In this document: piece by piece, positions 39,982 through 49,345 of the stretch
How positions within the stretch are numbered: the stretch's first letter is position 1
Layout of the letters: every line of letters starts with the position of its first letter
From: an uncultured Alistipes sp.
GTDB taxonomy: Bacteria > Bacteroidota > Bacteroidia > Bacteroidales > Rikenellaceae
DNA: 58,054 nt
Direction: 5' to 3'
Assembly (NCBI GenBank): GCA_905213895.1
Contig: CAJMKE010000015.1
Coordinates: 1-58,054 of the forward strand
The notes under the pieces: model-generated
What the model was told of the DNA's origin: nothing
Seen by the model: only the letters and a program-made list of their open reading frames with translations
The model's database searches: none
Position numbers and translations under genes: made by a program

Positions 39982-42222
39982 TTATTGTTTCACTGCCTTA
40001 ACCTCGTGGTTTCCTGCCGTCAGAACAAGTTTTTCGCCACGCTCGGAACCGCATTCCAAAACCGCGTATCCCTGCGGCAGGCGCACCTCTGCCGTCGTGC
40101 CGGCAGGGACGGCGAGCGTAATGCGCAGTTCGTCGCCGCTGCGGCGGGCAGTCATCGCGATGTCGCCGAAAACGGTCGGCACGGTGGTCTCGACCCATTC
40201 GAGCGATGCGAGATTCGGGCATACCGAGAACCGCTCGAAACGCGGCGCAAGAGGCTCGATACCCGCGATATACTGCGACAGAATCGTCAGTCCGCCGCCG
40301 CTCCAAGCATGGTTGTAGGTTCCGTTGCCCGACTTGTATTTCATGCCTGCGCCGCCGGTATACTCCCAGCCCTCCCACAGGGTCGTGTACTCCTCGGAGA
40401 CGACCATGTCGTGGAAACGCATCTTCATGCGCTCCAATGCGTCGTCGTAACAGCCCATGCGACACAACGCTTCGAGGACATATTTCTCCATATACGGGCT
40501 GGCATTGTAATGGCGGCGGAAGAACTCGCGCATCGTCGGATAACGCTCCTGCGGAACGAATCCCGCGAGAACAGCCAGAGCCTGCACGCGGTCGTCGGGC
40601 TCGTCCTTATAGGATTTGGTCGCATAGTGGGTTCCCGTCCAGAAGCGATCGTTGAACATCGCCGTCATAACCTCCTGCAACTGGCGCGCATACATAGCCT
40701 CCGTGCGACGGTCCGTCAGTTCCGACATCTTCTCGACGCCCTTCAACGCCAAGGCGTACCAGCAGTTCTGCAAAGCCTCCTTGTCGATGTTCGTTCCCCA
40801 GTCGCCCCAATACCAGCCGCCGCGACGCGTGCGCACCATGGCATAGCCGTCGGTCTTCCACACGTCGTATATGTAGCGGTGTACGCCGTCGTAGACATCC
40901 TCGATGGTCTGCGCATCGCCCGTGAGCATATAATAGGTCCAGAACCCGTAGTAGCCGACGCTTGCCAGCATCTGGCACGGCAACTCCTGCGCATACCAGC
41001 CGGGGATAGGCGAGAATATCTCGCCCGTCGGACGCTGCCACCCCATGAGTTCGCGGACCGCCTTGCGCGTGAGCAGGTGGGCGCGGGAGTCGAACACGTA
41101 TCCCGCCTCGCCGAGTTCGACGACTGCATCGCCCCACCACTGCGCGCGCTCGCGGTCGGGGCAGTCCATATAGTTGTCGCGCATGGTTATGTAGAGCGTG
41201 CGCTGCGCCTTGCGCCACAGCGTGTTGAAAAATTCGTCGCTGCAACGGAACGAACCGGCGAAATCGCTGTCGTAGCCGCTCTCGCGCCACTTTATGTCGA
41301 GTACCTCGACACCCTCGTCGGGCAGTTCGTAGCGCACGTCATGACCGTTAATCCATATCGGCACCTCGAACTCCTGCTCGCCGTCCTTCGTGATGTACTC
41401 GGCGTGGAACTGGCGCGCCTTGCCGATTTCGTAGTCGTCGGTATAGATGTCGATGCGTTTGCCAGCCTCCGCGCGCAGGCGGATATACGGCGTTACCTGC
41501 ATGTTGTAGGGCAGGCGACCGACAAGCAGATTGCCCTCGCGGCGCACGTCGGTGTAGTCGCACAGTCCGCTCCAACGCCACATCGGAATCGGTCGGTCGT
41601 GCAATTCGCCCCAACCCGACTTGTCGCGTCCGACGACGACTGCCCGCGCCCACGAACGGTCGTCGTATTTCGGGTCGGCGAAGTCGAACGCCTTGCGGGC
41701 GTCCAGTCCCATGTTCGCTCCGGCGAGGCGGTACTGACGCTGTCCCTTCGGATTTTCATCCTCCGGAACATAAATCGCATCGTAACGCTCGGCAGCCCAG
41801 CGGTCATCGCTTACTACCCTGTCGAGCGTCGTTTCAAGGTCGAACCACAGACCCGGCATTGCCGATGCGCGGTGCGAGAACGACGATTTGCCGTAGTACT
41901 GCACCAGCAGTGCCACCGTATTGCGTCCGCGGCGGAATCCGCCGACATCGGTCAGCACGTCGCAATAGGAGTCGGTCGGATTCGGACCGCGTTTGAGACC
42001 GCCCTCGCGGACGACGAGTTCGCCGTTCACCCACAGCCAGTACTTCGTGTCGGCGGCGATGCGCAATTCTATGTCGGACGGCGACAGCAGCGTGAAGTCG
42101 CGGCGGAAACATATCCATTCGCCGTCGGCTATCGTGTCCGCCGAGGTGATGATTTGCGCTTCGGGTCTGCCGCAGGAAGAGAGCATGGCGGAGAGCGCGA
42201 GAATAATCAGTAATCGTTTCAT
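39982..42222 (-). CDS. GH78-type alpha-L-rhamnosidase-like lipoprotein
   Basis: 746 aa. Lipoprotein signal MKRLLIILALSAMLSSC (Cys 17). The N-terminal half is beta-rich (two Bac_rhamnosid-type domains, with DRSWARAVVVG typical of the carbohydrate-binding part); an (alpha/alpha)6 barrel spans about 330-660 and includes YMDCPDRERAQWWGDAVVELGEA, the GH78 active-site signature; a C-terminal beta sandwich ends the protein. It probably releases rhamnose from plant or microbial glycans at the cell surface or in the periplasm. Exact linkage unknown. Confidence 0.85.
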   Translation of the reverse strand: MKRLLIILALSAMLSSCGRPEAQIITSADTIADGEWICFRRDFTLLSPSDIELRIAADTKYWLWVNGELVVREGGLKRGPNPTDSYCDVLTDVGGFRRGRNTVALLVQYYGKSSFSHRASAMPGLWFDLETTLDRVVSDDRWAAERYDAIYVPEDENPKGQRQYRLAGANMGLDARKAFDFADPKYDDRSWARAVVVGRDKSGWGELHDRPIPMWRWSGLCDYTDVRREGNLLVGRLPYNMQVTPYIRLRAEAGKRIDIYTDDYEIGKARQFHAEYITKDGEQEFEVPIWINGHDVRYELPDEGVEVLDIKWRESGYDSDFAGSFRCSDEFFNTLWRKAQRTLYITMRDNYMDCPDRERAQWWGDAVVELGEAGYVFDSRAHLLTRKAVRELMGWQRPTGEIFSPIPGWYAQELPCQMLASVGYYGFWTYYMLTGDAQTIEDVYDGVHRYIYDVWKTDGYAMVRTRRGGWYWGDWGTNIDKEALQNCWYALALKGVEKMSELTDRRTEAMYARQLQEVMTAMFNDRFWTGTHYATKSYKDEPDDRVQALAVLAGFVPQERYPTMREFFRRHYNASPYMEKYVLEALCRMGCYDDALERMKMRFHDMVVSEEYTTLWEGWEYTGGAGMKYKSGNGTYNHAWSGGGLTILSQYIAGIEPLAPRFERFSVCPNLASLEWVETTVPTVFGDIAMTARRSGDELRITLAVPAGTTAEVRLPQGYAVLECGSERGEKLVLTAGNHEVKAVKQ

Positions 42223-42377
42223 TGTTCAGAGGTTATGTGTTTAGGCTATTTTTAAGTTATACAAAGATATGTAAATTAAGGGTAAGCCGCCAATACCCTG
42301 CTGACGAATTGTCAAAAAAGACAACAGATATATCAAATAAGACAAAACGAACGTCTATCCGGATAAGCCGCAATGTC

Positions 42378-42455
42378 CGTCATCCTGAGCGAAGCGAAGG
42401 ATCTATCCGAACCATAAACGGCGTAAACAGATTCTTCGCTACGCTCAGAATGACG
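42378..42455. repeat. REP-like inverted repeat (TCATCCTGAGCGAAGCGAAGG type)
   Basis: Two 27-bp arms (42378-42404 and 42429-42455) in inverted orientation, nearly complementary, separated by 24 nt. The arm type, with GAGCGAAGCGAAGGAT and its counterpart, occurs in many bacterial genomes as a mobile extragenic palindrome. It lies in the 338-nt gap upstream of rpmE2. Confidence 0.8.
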
Positions 42456-42495
42456 TTTCGATATAGCGGTCGAAAATAAAAAGTCGGTCGAAAAG

Positions 42496-42524
42496 TTGCG
42501 ATTCCGAAAAAATTGCTATCTTTG
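42496..42524 (+). promoter_or_regulatory. Promoter of rpmE2
   Basis: TTG (42496-42498), 18-nt spacer, TATCTTTG (42517-42524); 37 nt before the ATG. Confidence 0.65.
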
Positions 42525-42560
42525 CGGTCGCATTAAGTACTTAATTAAAACGAAAACAAG

Positions 42561-42824
42561 ATGAAAAAGGGAATTCATCCGGAAAATTATCGTTTAGTGG
42601 CGTTCAAGGACATGTCGAACGACCACGTGTTTTTGTGCAGGTCCGCCGTTGCGACAAAAGAGACCATCGAAGTCAATGGCGAAACCTATCCCGTGTATAA
42701 GATGGAAATTTCCAACACATCGCACCCTTTCTATACGGGTAAGATGAAGTTGGTGGATACCGCCGGTCGCGTCGATAAGTTTATGAGCCGTTACGCAAAA
42801 CGCTACGATAAGAAGAACAAGTAG
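42561..42824 (+). CDS. rpmE2: 50S ribosomal protein L31, type B
   Basis: 87 aa, starting MKKGIHPENYRLVAFKDMSND with the conserved SHPFYTGKMKLVDTAGRVDKFMSRYAKRY near the end. It has only one cysteine, so it lacks the zinc-binding CxxC pair of the zinc form (rpmE) and belongs to the non-zinc type B branch used in Bacteroidetes. Followed by a strong perfect-palindrome terminator. Confidence 0.97.
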   Translation: MKKGIHPENYRLVAFKDMSNDHVFLCRSAVATKETIEVNGETYPVYKMEISNTSHPFYTGKMKLVDTAGRVDKFMSRYAKRYDKKNK

Positions 42825-42846
42825 TATCTGCTGTTCTCGGAAAGAC

Positions 42847-42883
42847 AGTGCCTCGCGAACCGGTTCGCGAGGCACTATTTTTT
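42847..42883 (+). terminator. Terminator of rpmE2
   Basis: A 30-nt perfect palindrome (AGTGCCTCGCGAACC and its complement, with no separate loop) followed by T8. Confidence 0.88.
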
Positions 42884-42900
42884 TGTGTGTGAGGAGGGGG

Positions 42901-42931
42901 GCTTTAAAGTTTTTAAGGACTTTAAAGACTC
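42901..42931. repeat. 9-nt-period TTAA repeat, copy A15
   Basis: CTTTAAAGT / TTTTAAGGA / CTTTAAAGA after the rpmE2 terminator. Confidence 0.55.
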
Positions 42932-42944
42932 TTTTTTCTCTTTC

Positions 42945-43835
42945 CTAAAACTTGTGGAAGGCGCGGACGAAGAGTTTGTCGCCCTTGCCGCAATCGTTCG
43001 TGTAGGGTTTGTCGCTGTTCATGTGCGAGTAGAACGCATACTTGTCGCCAGATTCGGTGGACGACATATAGAACATCAGATTGTTGAGCGGTTTGCCGCC
43101 ATTCTCGCGCAACACGTCGTTGAAATATTTGCGCACCTTCTTCTTGGTCGCCACGCGCGAGCCGCCGTTATAGACCGTGCCGAGCAGCCACACCTCGTTT
43201 ATCGACGGCAGATACCAGCCCTCGCCCTTGGCGCGGCACCACTCGAATGCAGGGAAATCGCTCCACGACAGTCCGTTCGACGCGATATAGGATTCCAACT
43301 TGTGCATATTCCCGATACCCTCCTGCTGGTCGTTCGCACCGGTCTGTTTCATGTCGCGGCGCGGCAGCGAACACCACTCCAAGCAGGTTTCGTCGAGCGA
43401 CATCACCACTCCGTGAGTACCGTCGTCGGTCGTGATGACGACCAGTCCCGTAATTCCGTCGTGCGAATATATGTCGCCCGCATTGTACTGCGGCAGGTCG
43501 TCGGCAGGCGCATTCCGCACCTCGTCGAGCGCAACGGGCGGTTTGGCAGGACCGTGCCACTTCTGCAACTCCGCCTTTTCCGCTGCGGTATCGACAGGTT
43601 TCACGCCGAACGTATCGCGGTCGCCGTCGGGGTATTCGATATAGTCGATGTCGCTTACGGGAATCGTGTAGACGGGCGCGTCGGTCTTGAAGCGGACATA
43701 CTTCACCTTCTTCTTGGAGACTTCAAGCACCTTGACGCGCACCGACGTGCCGTCGCGCTTGACCAACAAATCCTGGGCATGTGCGGAAGCCGCAACCGTC
43801 AGGGCGGCTATCAATATCGTAATCGTTCGTATCAT
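42945..43835 (-). CDS. Secreted protein of unknown function with a lectin-like C-terminal domain
   Basis: 296 aa. Signal peptide MIRTITILIAALTVAASAHAQ. Residues about 22-75 form a small beta domain (DLLVKRDGTSVRVKVLEVSKKKVKYVRFK...VSDIDYIEY) seen at the start of many Bacteroidales exported proteins. Residues about 110-296 resemble the DUF1566/sulfatase-modifying lectin-like fold (AKGEGWYLPSINEVWLLG, STESGDKYAF), which often binds glycans or peptides. No catalytic residues identified. Divergent from ftsY with an overlapping promoter region. Confidence 0.7.
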   Translation of the reverse strand: MIRTITILIAALTVAASAHAQDLLVKRDGTSVRVKVLEVSKKKVKYVRFKTDAPVYTIPVSDIDYIEYPDGDRDTFGVKPVDTAAEKAELQKWHGPAKPPVALDEVRNAPADDLPQYNAGDIYSHDGITGLVVITTDDGTHGVVMSLDETCLEWCSLPRRDMKQTGANDQQEGIGNMHKLESYIASNGLSWSDFPAFEWCRAKGEGWYLPSINEVWLLGTVYNGGSRVATKKKVRKYFNDVLRENGGKPLNNLMFYMSSTESGDKYAFYSHMNSDKPYTNDCGKGDKLFVRAFHKF

Positions 43836-43857
43836 CTCTTATGCTTTTTAGTTTTTA

Positions 43858-43895
43858 CAAAGATAGTAATTATATGCGTAAAATCACTATCTTTG
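43858..43895. promoter_or_regulatory. Divergent -7 boxes forming one inverted repeat (secreted protein / ftsY)
   Basis: CAAAGATAGT at 43858-43867 is the exact reverse complement of ACTATCTTTG at 43886-43895. Each arm contains a -7 box TATCTTTG for the gene on its side (43858-43865 minus, 43888-43895 plus). The two promoters overlap, so one should exclude the other, or a dyad-binding factor may control both. Confidence 0.65.
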
Positions 43896-43924
43896 CGTAA
43901 CGGATAAAGAAATCATATCGACCT

Positions 43925-44914
43925 ATGGGATTATTCGACATATTCAAAAGCAAAAGTGCGGCAGAACCGCAGCCCGAAAAGCAGGAGCAGAAGCAGAAAG
44001 AGTTGAACGAAGGTCTCGAAAAGACCAAACAGGGTCTGTTCTCGAAACTCACGCGCGCCATCGCGGGACGTTCGACCATCGATGCCGACGTGCTGGACGA
44101 CTTGGAGGAGGTGCTTATCACATCCGATGTCGGAGTGGAGACCACCGTCAAGATAATAGAGCGCATCGAAGCCCGCGTCGCCCGCGACAAATACGTCAAT
44201 TCGCAGGAGTTGCAGTCGATACTGCACGACGAAATCGCCAAACTCATGGAGGAGGCGGAGGGTTCGGCTGAGAATTTCGGACTCGATGTCCGCGAGGGCG
44301 AACCGTACGTAGTCATGGTCGTCGGCGTGAACGGTGCGGGCAAAACCACGACGATAGGCAAACTCGCGGCGCAACTCACCAAGGCGGGCAAGAAGGTCTA
44401 CATCGGCGCAGCCGACACGTTCCGCGCCGCCGCAATCGACCAGTTGGGCGTATGGGCAGAGCGCGCGGGAGCGACGATGATACGGCAGGACATGGGTTCC
44501 GACCCTGCGTCGGTGGCGTTCGACACGCTGCGTTCGGCGGTCGCCAACAAGGCTGACGTCGTGCTTATCGACACGGCGGGACGACTGCACAACAAAATCG
44601 GACTGATGAACGAACTTACGAAGATACGCAACGTCATGTCGAAAGTGATTCCCGACGCGCCGCACGAGGTGATGCTCGTACTGGACGGCTCGACGGGACA
44701 GAATGCGTTCGAGCAGGCGAAGCAGTTCACGCAGGCGACGAAGGTTACGTCGCTCGCCATCACCAAACTCGACGGCACGGCGAAAGGCGGTGTGGTTATC
44801 GGCATCAGCGACCGTTTCCACGTGCCGGTACGCTACATCGGCATCGGCGAGGGTATCGACCAGTTGCGGGTGTTCGACCGCCGCGAATTCGTCAAGGCGT
44901 TGTTCGGAGAGTAA
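43925..44914 (+). CDS. ftsY: Signal recognition particle receptor FtsY
   Basis: GTPase that docks ribosome-SRP complexes to the translocon at the inner membrane. 329 aa with the short N-terminal A domain usual in Bacteroidetes (Glu/Lys-rich, residues 10-35). G1 GVNGAGKTTTIGKLA at about 138-152, G2/insertion GAADTFRAAAIDQL (about 162-175), G3 DTAGRLH (about 219), G4 TKLDGTAKGG (about 278-287). The GIGEGIDQLRVF C-terminal motif is complete. Confidence 0.97.
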   Translation: MGLFDIFKSKSAAEPQPEKQEQKQKELNEGLEKTKQGLFSKLTRAIAGRSTIDADVLDDLEEVLITSDVGVETTVKIIERIEARVARDKYVNSQELQSILHDEIAKLMEEAEGSAENFGLDVREGEPYVVMVVGVNGAGKTTTIGKLAAQLTKAGKKVYIGAADTFRAAAIDQLGVWAERAGATMIRQDMGSDPASVAFDTLRSAVANKADVVLIDTAGRLHNKIGLMNELTKIRNVMSKVIPDAPHEVMLVLDGSTGQNAFEQAKQFTQATKVTSLAITKLDGTAKGGVVIGISDRFHVPVRYIGIGEGIDQLRVFDRREFVKALFGE

Positions 44915-44938
44915 ACATTCACCCAAAAACATACGGCA

Positions 44939-45619
44939 ATGAAAAGACTACTGCTCTCTGCGATTGTAATTATGCTGTCGGGATTCACGGTATTCGCACA
45001 AAGCACTCCTGAATCGGACGAAACAATCGATTTGAAGAAAATCGAACGAATAGCGAAAAAGAAAAAAGCATATCGCGCGCTCGTAAAACGGTTCGAAGCA
45101 GCGGATTCGACACTGACAACCAATGAGTGCATGACAGTATATCTCGGAACGGCTTTTCAAAAAGGCTATACGGGTGGTTACGGAATAGATTCGAACATGG
45201 ACGAACTTTTCAAGAGCGGCAATTACAAAGAGTTGTACACGGCTTGTCAGGAAAGGCTCGCAATCGCTCCTACCGATTTGAGAACGACCAGATACATGTG
45301 GTATGCAGTTATAAATACCAAAGGTAAAGAAACCGACGAAAGCAAACTATATCTTCACAGAGCATATTGCATGTTGCGCGCAATCATTAAAAGCGGCAAA
45401 GGAACCGAAGATTCTCCATGGATAGTGATAACGGTAAAAGACGAATACGAACTGATGGATTTCTTTAACGTTAAAGGTCAGAAAGGTCAGAAATTATTAA
45501 ATATCAACGGAAAATACTGCGATTTGATAGAGTTCGAGATGTGCAGAATACCTGATATAACACAAATGTATTTCGACGTTTCGTTGCCGTTAAACGGACT
45601 CAACAAAATGTTCAAATGA
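44939..45619 (+). CDS. DUF4919 family secreted protein
   Basis: 226 aa, recognised as DUF4919. Signal peptide MKRLLLSAIVIMLSGFTVFAQ without a lipobox, so it is probably periplasmic. The rest is mainly helical, TPR-like (ELYTACQERLAIAPTDLRTTRYMWYAVINTKGKETDESKLYLHRAYCMLRAI). Its last four bases overlap the rimO start (ATGA), so the two are translationally coupled. Function unknown; the coupling to rimO is unlikely to reflect a shared pathway. Confidence 0.85.
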   Translation: MKRLLLSAIVIMLSGFTVFAQSTPESDETIDLKKIERIAKKKKAYRALVKRFEAADSTLTTNECMTVYLGTAFQKGYTGGYGIDSNMDELFKSGNYKELYTACQERLAIAPTDLRTTRYMWYAVINTKGKETDESKLYLHRAYCMLRAIIKSGKGTEDSPWIVITVKDEYELMDFFNVKGQKGQKLLNINGKYCDLIEFEMCRIPDITQMYFDVSLPLNGLNKMFK

Positions 45620-46908
45620 AGAAAATAAACGTCATAACGCTCGGGTGCGCAAAGAACCGCGTCGATTCCGAGCATCTGTCGGCGCAACTCGCCGCGTCGG
45701 GATACCAAATAGTATTCGACAGCGACCGCACCGACGCCAAAGTCGTTGTGATAAACACCTGCGGCTTCATCGGCGACGCCAAGCAGGAGAGCATCGACAC
45801 GATTCTGCGTGCCGTGGCGGCGAAGCAGGCGGGGCGAATCGATGAGGTTTTCGTCATAGGCTGTCTGAGCGAACGCTATGCCGACGACCTGCGCACGGAG
45901 ATTCCGGAGGTAGACCGCTATTTCGGCGTCAGGGACTGGGAGGGTATCGTGCGGACGCTCGGCGTCGAATACAGCGACGACCGACGCACCGAACGCACGC
46001 TCTCGACACCGAAGCACTACGCATATCTCAAAATCTCGGAGGGCTGCAACTGGCGTTGCGGCTACTGCGCGATTCCGCTGATTCGCGGCAAGCACATATC
46101 CGTTCCGTTCGAGGATATTCTCACCGAAGCGCGGCGGCTCGCGGCATCGGGGGTGAAGGAACTGATGGTCATCGCGCAGGACACGACATACTATGGAATA
46201 GACCTCTACGGCAGACGCCGGCTGGCTGAACTGCTCGAAGCGTTGTGCCGCATCGACGGCATAGAGTGGATACGGCTGCACTACGCCTACCCCACCGACT
46301 TTCCGGACGACGTGATAGAGGTGATGGCGCGCGAACCGAAGATATGCAAGTATCTCGACATCCCGTTACAGCATATCAGCGATAATCAGTTGTCATTGAT
46401 GCACCGCCGCCACACCAAGGCGGAGGCATACGACCTGCTCGCACGGCTGCGAAAGGCGGTTCCGGACATTGCGATACGCACCACCCTGCTCGTCGGCTAT
46501 CCGAACGAGAGCGCGGAGGATTTCGAGGAATTGAAACAGTTTGTACGCGAAATGCGGTTCGACCGTCTCGGCGTATTCCCGTACTCGGAGGAGGAGGGAA
46601 CGTTCTCGGCGAACAATCTCGAAGACAATGTGCCGCAGCGCGTGAAGGAGTATCGCGCCGAAGAGATAATGCGCATACAGAACGAGATTTCGCTCGAAAA
46701 CAACCGCCGCCGCATCGGTCGCACCGAACGCGTGATAATCGACAGCCGTTCGGGCGACTACTACATCGGGCGTTCGCAGTACGACTCGCCGGAGGTAGAC
46801 CAGGAGATACTCATCGAGGCGACCGGACGCAGGTTGCTGCGCGGACACTTCTACGATGTAAAAATAACGGCGGCAGAGGATTACGACCTCTACGCAACGG
46901 TAATCTGA
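45616..46908 (+). CDS. rimO: Ribosomal protein S12 methylthiotransferase RimO
   Basis: Radical-SAM enzyme that methylthiolates the conserved aspartate of ribosomal protein S12. 430 aa. N-terminal UPF0004 domain with three cysteines for the second cluster (C11, C49, C83), the radical-SAM motif CNWRCGYC (C134, C138, C141), and a C-terminal TRAM domain (about 365-430). The N-terminal MKKINVITLGCAKNRVDSEHL is typical of RimO rather than MiaB. Start overlaps the DUF4919 stop by 4 nt. Confidence 0.97.
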   Translation: MKKINVITLGCAKNRVDSEHLSAQLAASGYQIVFDSDRTDAKVVVINTCGFIGDAKQESIDTILRAVAAKQAGRIDEVFVIGCLSERYADDLRTEIPEVDRYFGVRDWEGIVRTLGVEYSDDRRTERTLSTPKHYAYLKISEGCNWRCGYCAIPLIRGKHISVPFEDILTEARRLAASGVKELMVIAQDTTYYGIDLYGRRRLAELLEALCRIDGIEWIRLHYAYPTDFPDDVIEVMAREPKICKYLDIPLQHISDNQLSLMHRRHTKAEAYDLLARLRKAVPDIAIRTTLLVGYPNESAEDFEELKQFVREMRFDRLGVFPYSEEEGTFSANNLEDNVPQRVKEYRAEEIMRIQNEISLENNRRRIGRTERVIIDSRSGDYYIGRSQYDSPEVDQEILIEATGRRLLRGHFYDVKITAAEDYDLYATVI

Positions 46909-46933
46909 CGGATAACAAAACTACAAAAACGAT

Positions 46934-48136
46934 ATGGGCAAATACATCCTTAAAGAGGTAACGACGAAGGCGGACGAGCAAATCTGGCTTCATGCCGACC
47001 GTCGCATATACAAGGGCAACCGCAACTGGGTATGCCCGCTCGACGACGACATACTGAAAGTCTTCGACCCGAAGCGCAACGAACTGTTCCACGGCGGCGA
47101 AGCGATACGCTGGACCGCATTCGACACGACGACGGGCGAAACGGCGGGTCGCATCGCGGCGTTCTACAACCGCGACATGGCGGCACTTAACGACCAGCCG
47201 ACGGGCGGATGCGGATTCTTCGAATGCGTGGACGACCAGGAGTTGGCGAACATGCTTTTCGACGCGGCGCGTCTGTGGCTCGCGAGCCGCGGAATGGAGG
47301 CGATGGACGGACCGATAAACTTCGGTTCGCGCGACGCATGGTGGGGACTGCTCGTGCAGGGCTACGAGTTCCAGCCGCTCTACGCCAATCCGTATAACCC
47401 GCCGTACTACAAGGAGTTGTTCGAAAACTACGGATTCCGCAACTATTTCAACCAGAACACCTACCTGTGGCGCGTCTACGACGACAGTCTGAACGACGTG
47501 GTACTCGAAAAGGCGAAGCGCGTGATGTCTACCCCGGGTTACAGGTTCGAGGACATCCGACATACCGACCTCGAAGAGGCGGCGGAGAACCTGCGCATAA
47601 TCTACAACAAGGCGTGGTCGCTCTTCACGGGCGTAAAGCCGATGGACAAGGAGGAGGCGCAGGAGATGATGCACGCGCTGAAACCGATAATCGACCCGAA
47701 CATCATATTCTTCGCATATTTCAACGACGAGCCGATAGGCTTCTTCGTCATGGTACCCGACCTCAACCGCATCATCGGCAAATTCAACGGCAAATTGAAC
47801 CTGCTCAACAAGATACGGCTGATGATAGACCTGAAACTGAAACGCTGCGACCGCATCTTCGGCATCATTTTCGGCATCACGCCGGAGTTTCAGGGCAAGG
47901 GCATCGAGTCGGGCATGATGCGCCACATACTCGAAACCTACATCCGCTCCGACCGCAACCACTACCGGACGATAGAGTTCGCGTGGATAGGCGATTTCAA
48001 TCCGGTAATGAACCGTATGATAGAACATTACGTCTGCGCGACGCGCCACAAGATGCACACTACGTACCGCTATCTGTTCGACCGCGAGAAGGAGTTCCAC
48101 CGTTGCCCGCGCATCGGAGTGCGCCGCCGCGAATAA
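46934..48136 (+). CDS. GNAT-fold N-acetyltransferase-like protein
   Basis: 400 aa. The C-terminal half contains an acetyl-CoA-binding stretch (GITPEFQGKGIESGMMRHILETY, about 313-335, with the Q/RxxGxG/A signature) and the preceding strands of a GNAT fold; the first half (DGPINFGSRDAWWGLLVQGYEFQPL...) resembles the Bacteroidetes branch of large GNAT proteins. The acyl acceptor is not known. Lies between rimO and gcvT; spacing of 25 and 28 nt suggests co-transcription. Confidence 0.78.
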   Translation: MGKYILKEVTTKADEQIWLHADRRIYKGNRNWVCPLDDDILKVFDPKRNELFHGGEAIRWTAFDTTTGETAGRIAAFYNRDMAALNDQPTGGCGFFECVDDQELANMLFDAARLWLASRGMEAMDGPINFGSRDAWWGLLVQGYEFQPLYANPYNPPYYKELFENYGFRNYFNQNTYLWRVYDDSLNDVVLEKAKRVMSTPGYRFEDIRHTDLEEAAENLRIIYNKAWSLFTGVKPMDKEEAQEMMHALKPIIDPNIIFFAYFNDEPIGFFVMVPDLNRIIGKFNGKLNLLNKIRLMIDLKLKRCDRIFGIIFGITPEFQGKGIESGMMRHILETYIRSDRNHYRTIEFAWIGDFNPVMNRMIEHYVCATRHKMHTTYRYLFDREKEFHRCPRIGVRRRE

Positions 48137-48164
48137 CGACAAGACCTAAAAGACTTCACACAAT

Positions 48165-49259
48165 ATGAAAACGACACCATTTACCGAATATCACATCGCG
48201 AACGGCGCAAAAATGGCTGAATTCGCGGGTTACAACATGCCCATCGAGTTTACGGGCATCAACGACGAACACATGACCGTGCGCGAGAAGGCGGGCGTGT
48301 TCGACGTGAGCCACATGGGCGAAATCTGGGTCAAGGGCGAACGCGCGCTCGAATTCCTGCAACACATCACGACCAACGACGTGGCGAAACTCTACGACGG
48401 CAAGGTGCAGTACTCGTGCATGCCGAACGGCAGGGGCGGAATCGTGGACGACATTCTGGTCTACCGGTTCAGCGGCACGAAATACATGCTCTGCGTCAAT
48501 GCCGCCAACATCGACAAGGACTGGGCGCACATCTGCGAGCAAGGCAAGGCGTTCGGGCTTGAAGCGGGACGCGAACTTGAAAACGCATCCGACCGCATCT
48601 GCCAACTCGCCGTGCAGGGACCGCTGGCGATGAAAATCGTGCAGAAGATGTGCGACGAGCCGGTCGAGCAGATGGAGTATTACACGTTCCGTCAGACGAA
48701 GGTCGCAGGGTGCGAAGCGATACTCTCCATCACGGGCTACACCGGCGCGGGAGGATGCGAAATCTACCTCTACAACGAGGATGCCGACCGCATGTGGCAG
48801 GCACTGTGGCAGGCGGGCGAAGAGTTCGGATTGAAGAACATCGGTCTTGGCGCGCGCGACACGCTGCGTCTCGAAAAGGGCTTCTGCCTCTACGGAAACG
48901 ACATCTGCGACACGACCTCCCCTATCGAAGCCGGTCTGGGCTGGATTACCAAGTTCGTCGACGGCAAGGATTTCATCGACCGCGACCTGCTCGCCGCGCA
49001 GAAAGCGAACGGCACGGAGCGCAGACTCGTAGGATTCAGGATGATTGACCGCGGCATTCCGCGCCATGAATACACGCTCGCCGACCTCGGCGGCAACCCG
49101 ATAGGCTCGGTTACGTCGGGAACCATGTCGCCGTGCCTGAAAGTCGGCATTGGACTGGGATACGTCAAGAGCGAATTCGCGGCAGTCGGCACTCAGATTG
49201 CCGTCGTCATCCGCAACCACCTCATCAAAGCCGAAGTGGTGAAATATCCGTTCGTCTGA
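48165..49259 (+). CDS. gcvT: Aminomethyltransferase (glycine cleavage system T protein)
   Basis: Transfers the methylene group from the aminomethyl-lipoyl H protein to tetrahydrofolate, releasing ammonia. 364 aa. DVSHMGEIWVKG (about 47-58) and the conserved QGPLA, TGYTGAGGCEI and LGARDTLRLEKGFCLYGNDI (about 225-245) are typical; the family's catalytic aspartate is in the N-terminal part (near YDGKVQYSCMPN). gcvH and gcvP are not in the window. The copy B5 repeat follows. Confidence 0.96.
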   Translation: MKTTPFTEYHIANGAKMAEFAGYNMPIEFTGINDEHMTVREKAGVFDVSHMGEIWVKGERALEFLQHITTNDVAKLYDGKVQYSCMPNGRGGIVDDILVYRFSGTKYMLCVNAANIDKDWAHICEQGKAFGLEAGRELENASDRICQLAVQGPLAMKIVQKMCDEPVEQMEYYTFRQTKVAGCEAILSITGYTGAGGCEIYLYNEDADRMWQALWQAGEEFGLKNIGLGARDTLRLEKGFCLYGNDICDTTSPIEAGLGWITKFVDGKDFIDRDLLAAQKANGTERRLVGFRMIDRGIPRHEYTLADLGGNPIGSVTSGTMSPCLKVGIGLGYVKSEFAAVGTQIAVVIRNHLIKAEVVKYPFV

Positions 49260-49287
49260 CAGCGGCATCGAATGCAGCAGGCAAGAC

Positions 49288-49328
49288 AATAGGTAATATA
49301 GGCATAAAGTCTATATTACCTATTGTTA
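49288..49328. repeat. 9-nt-period TAGGTAATA repeat, copy B5
   Basis: CAATAGGTAATATAGG / CTATATTACCTATTG: two inverted arms around GCATAAAGT, a compact hairpin between the convergent gcvT and TonB-domain genes, where it may terminate both. Confidence 0.75.
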
Positions 49329-49345
49329 TTTCGCCGTACCGGCTC

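Noticed and set aside
39967..42213. A 748-codon plus-strand frame opposite the rhamnosidase-like gene
   Set aside because: Antisense shadow of a gene with signal peptide and GH78 signature; no start context or domain of its own.
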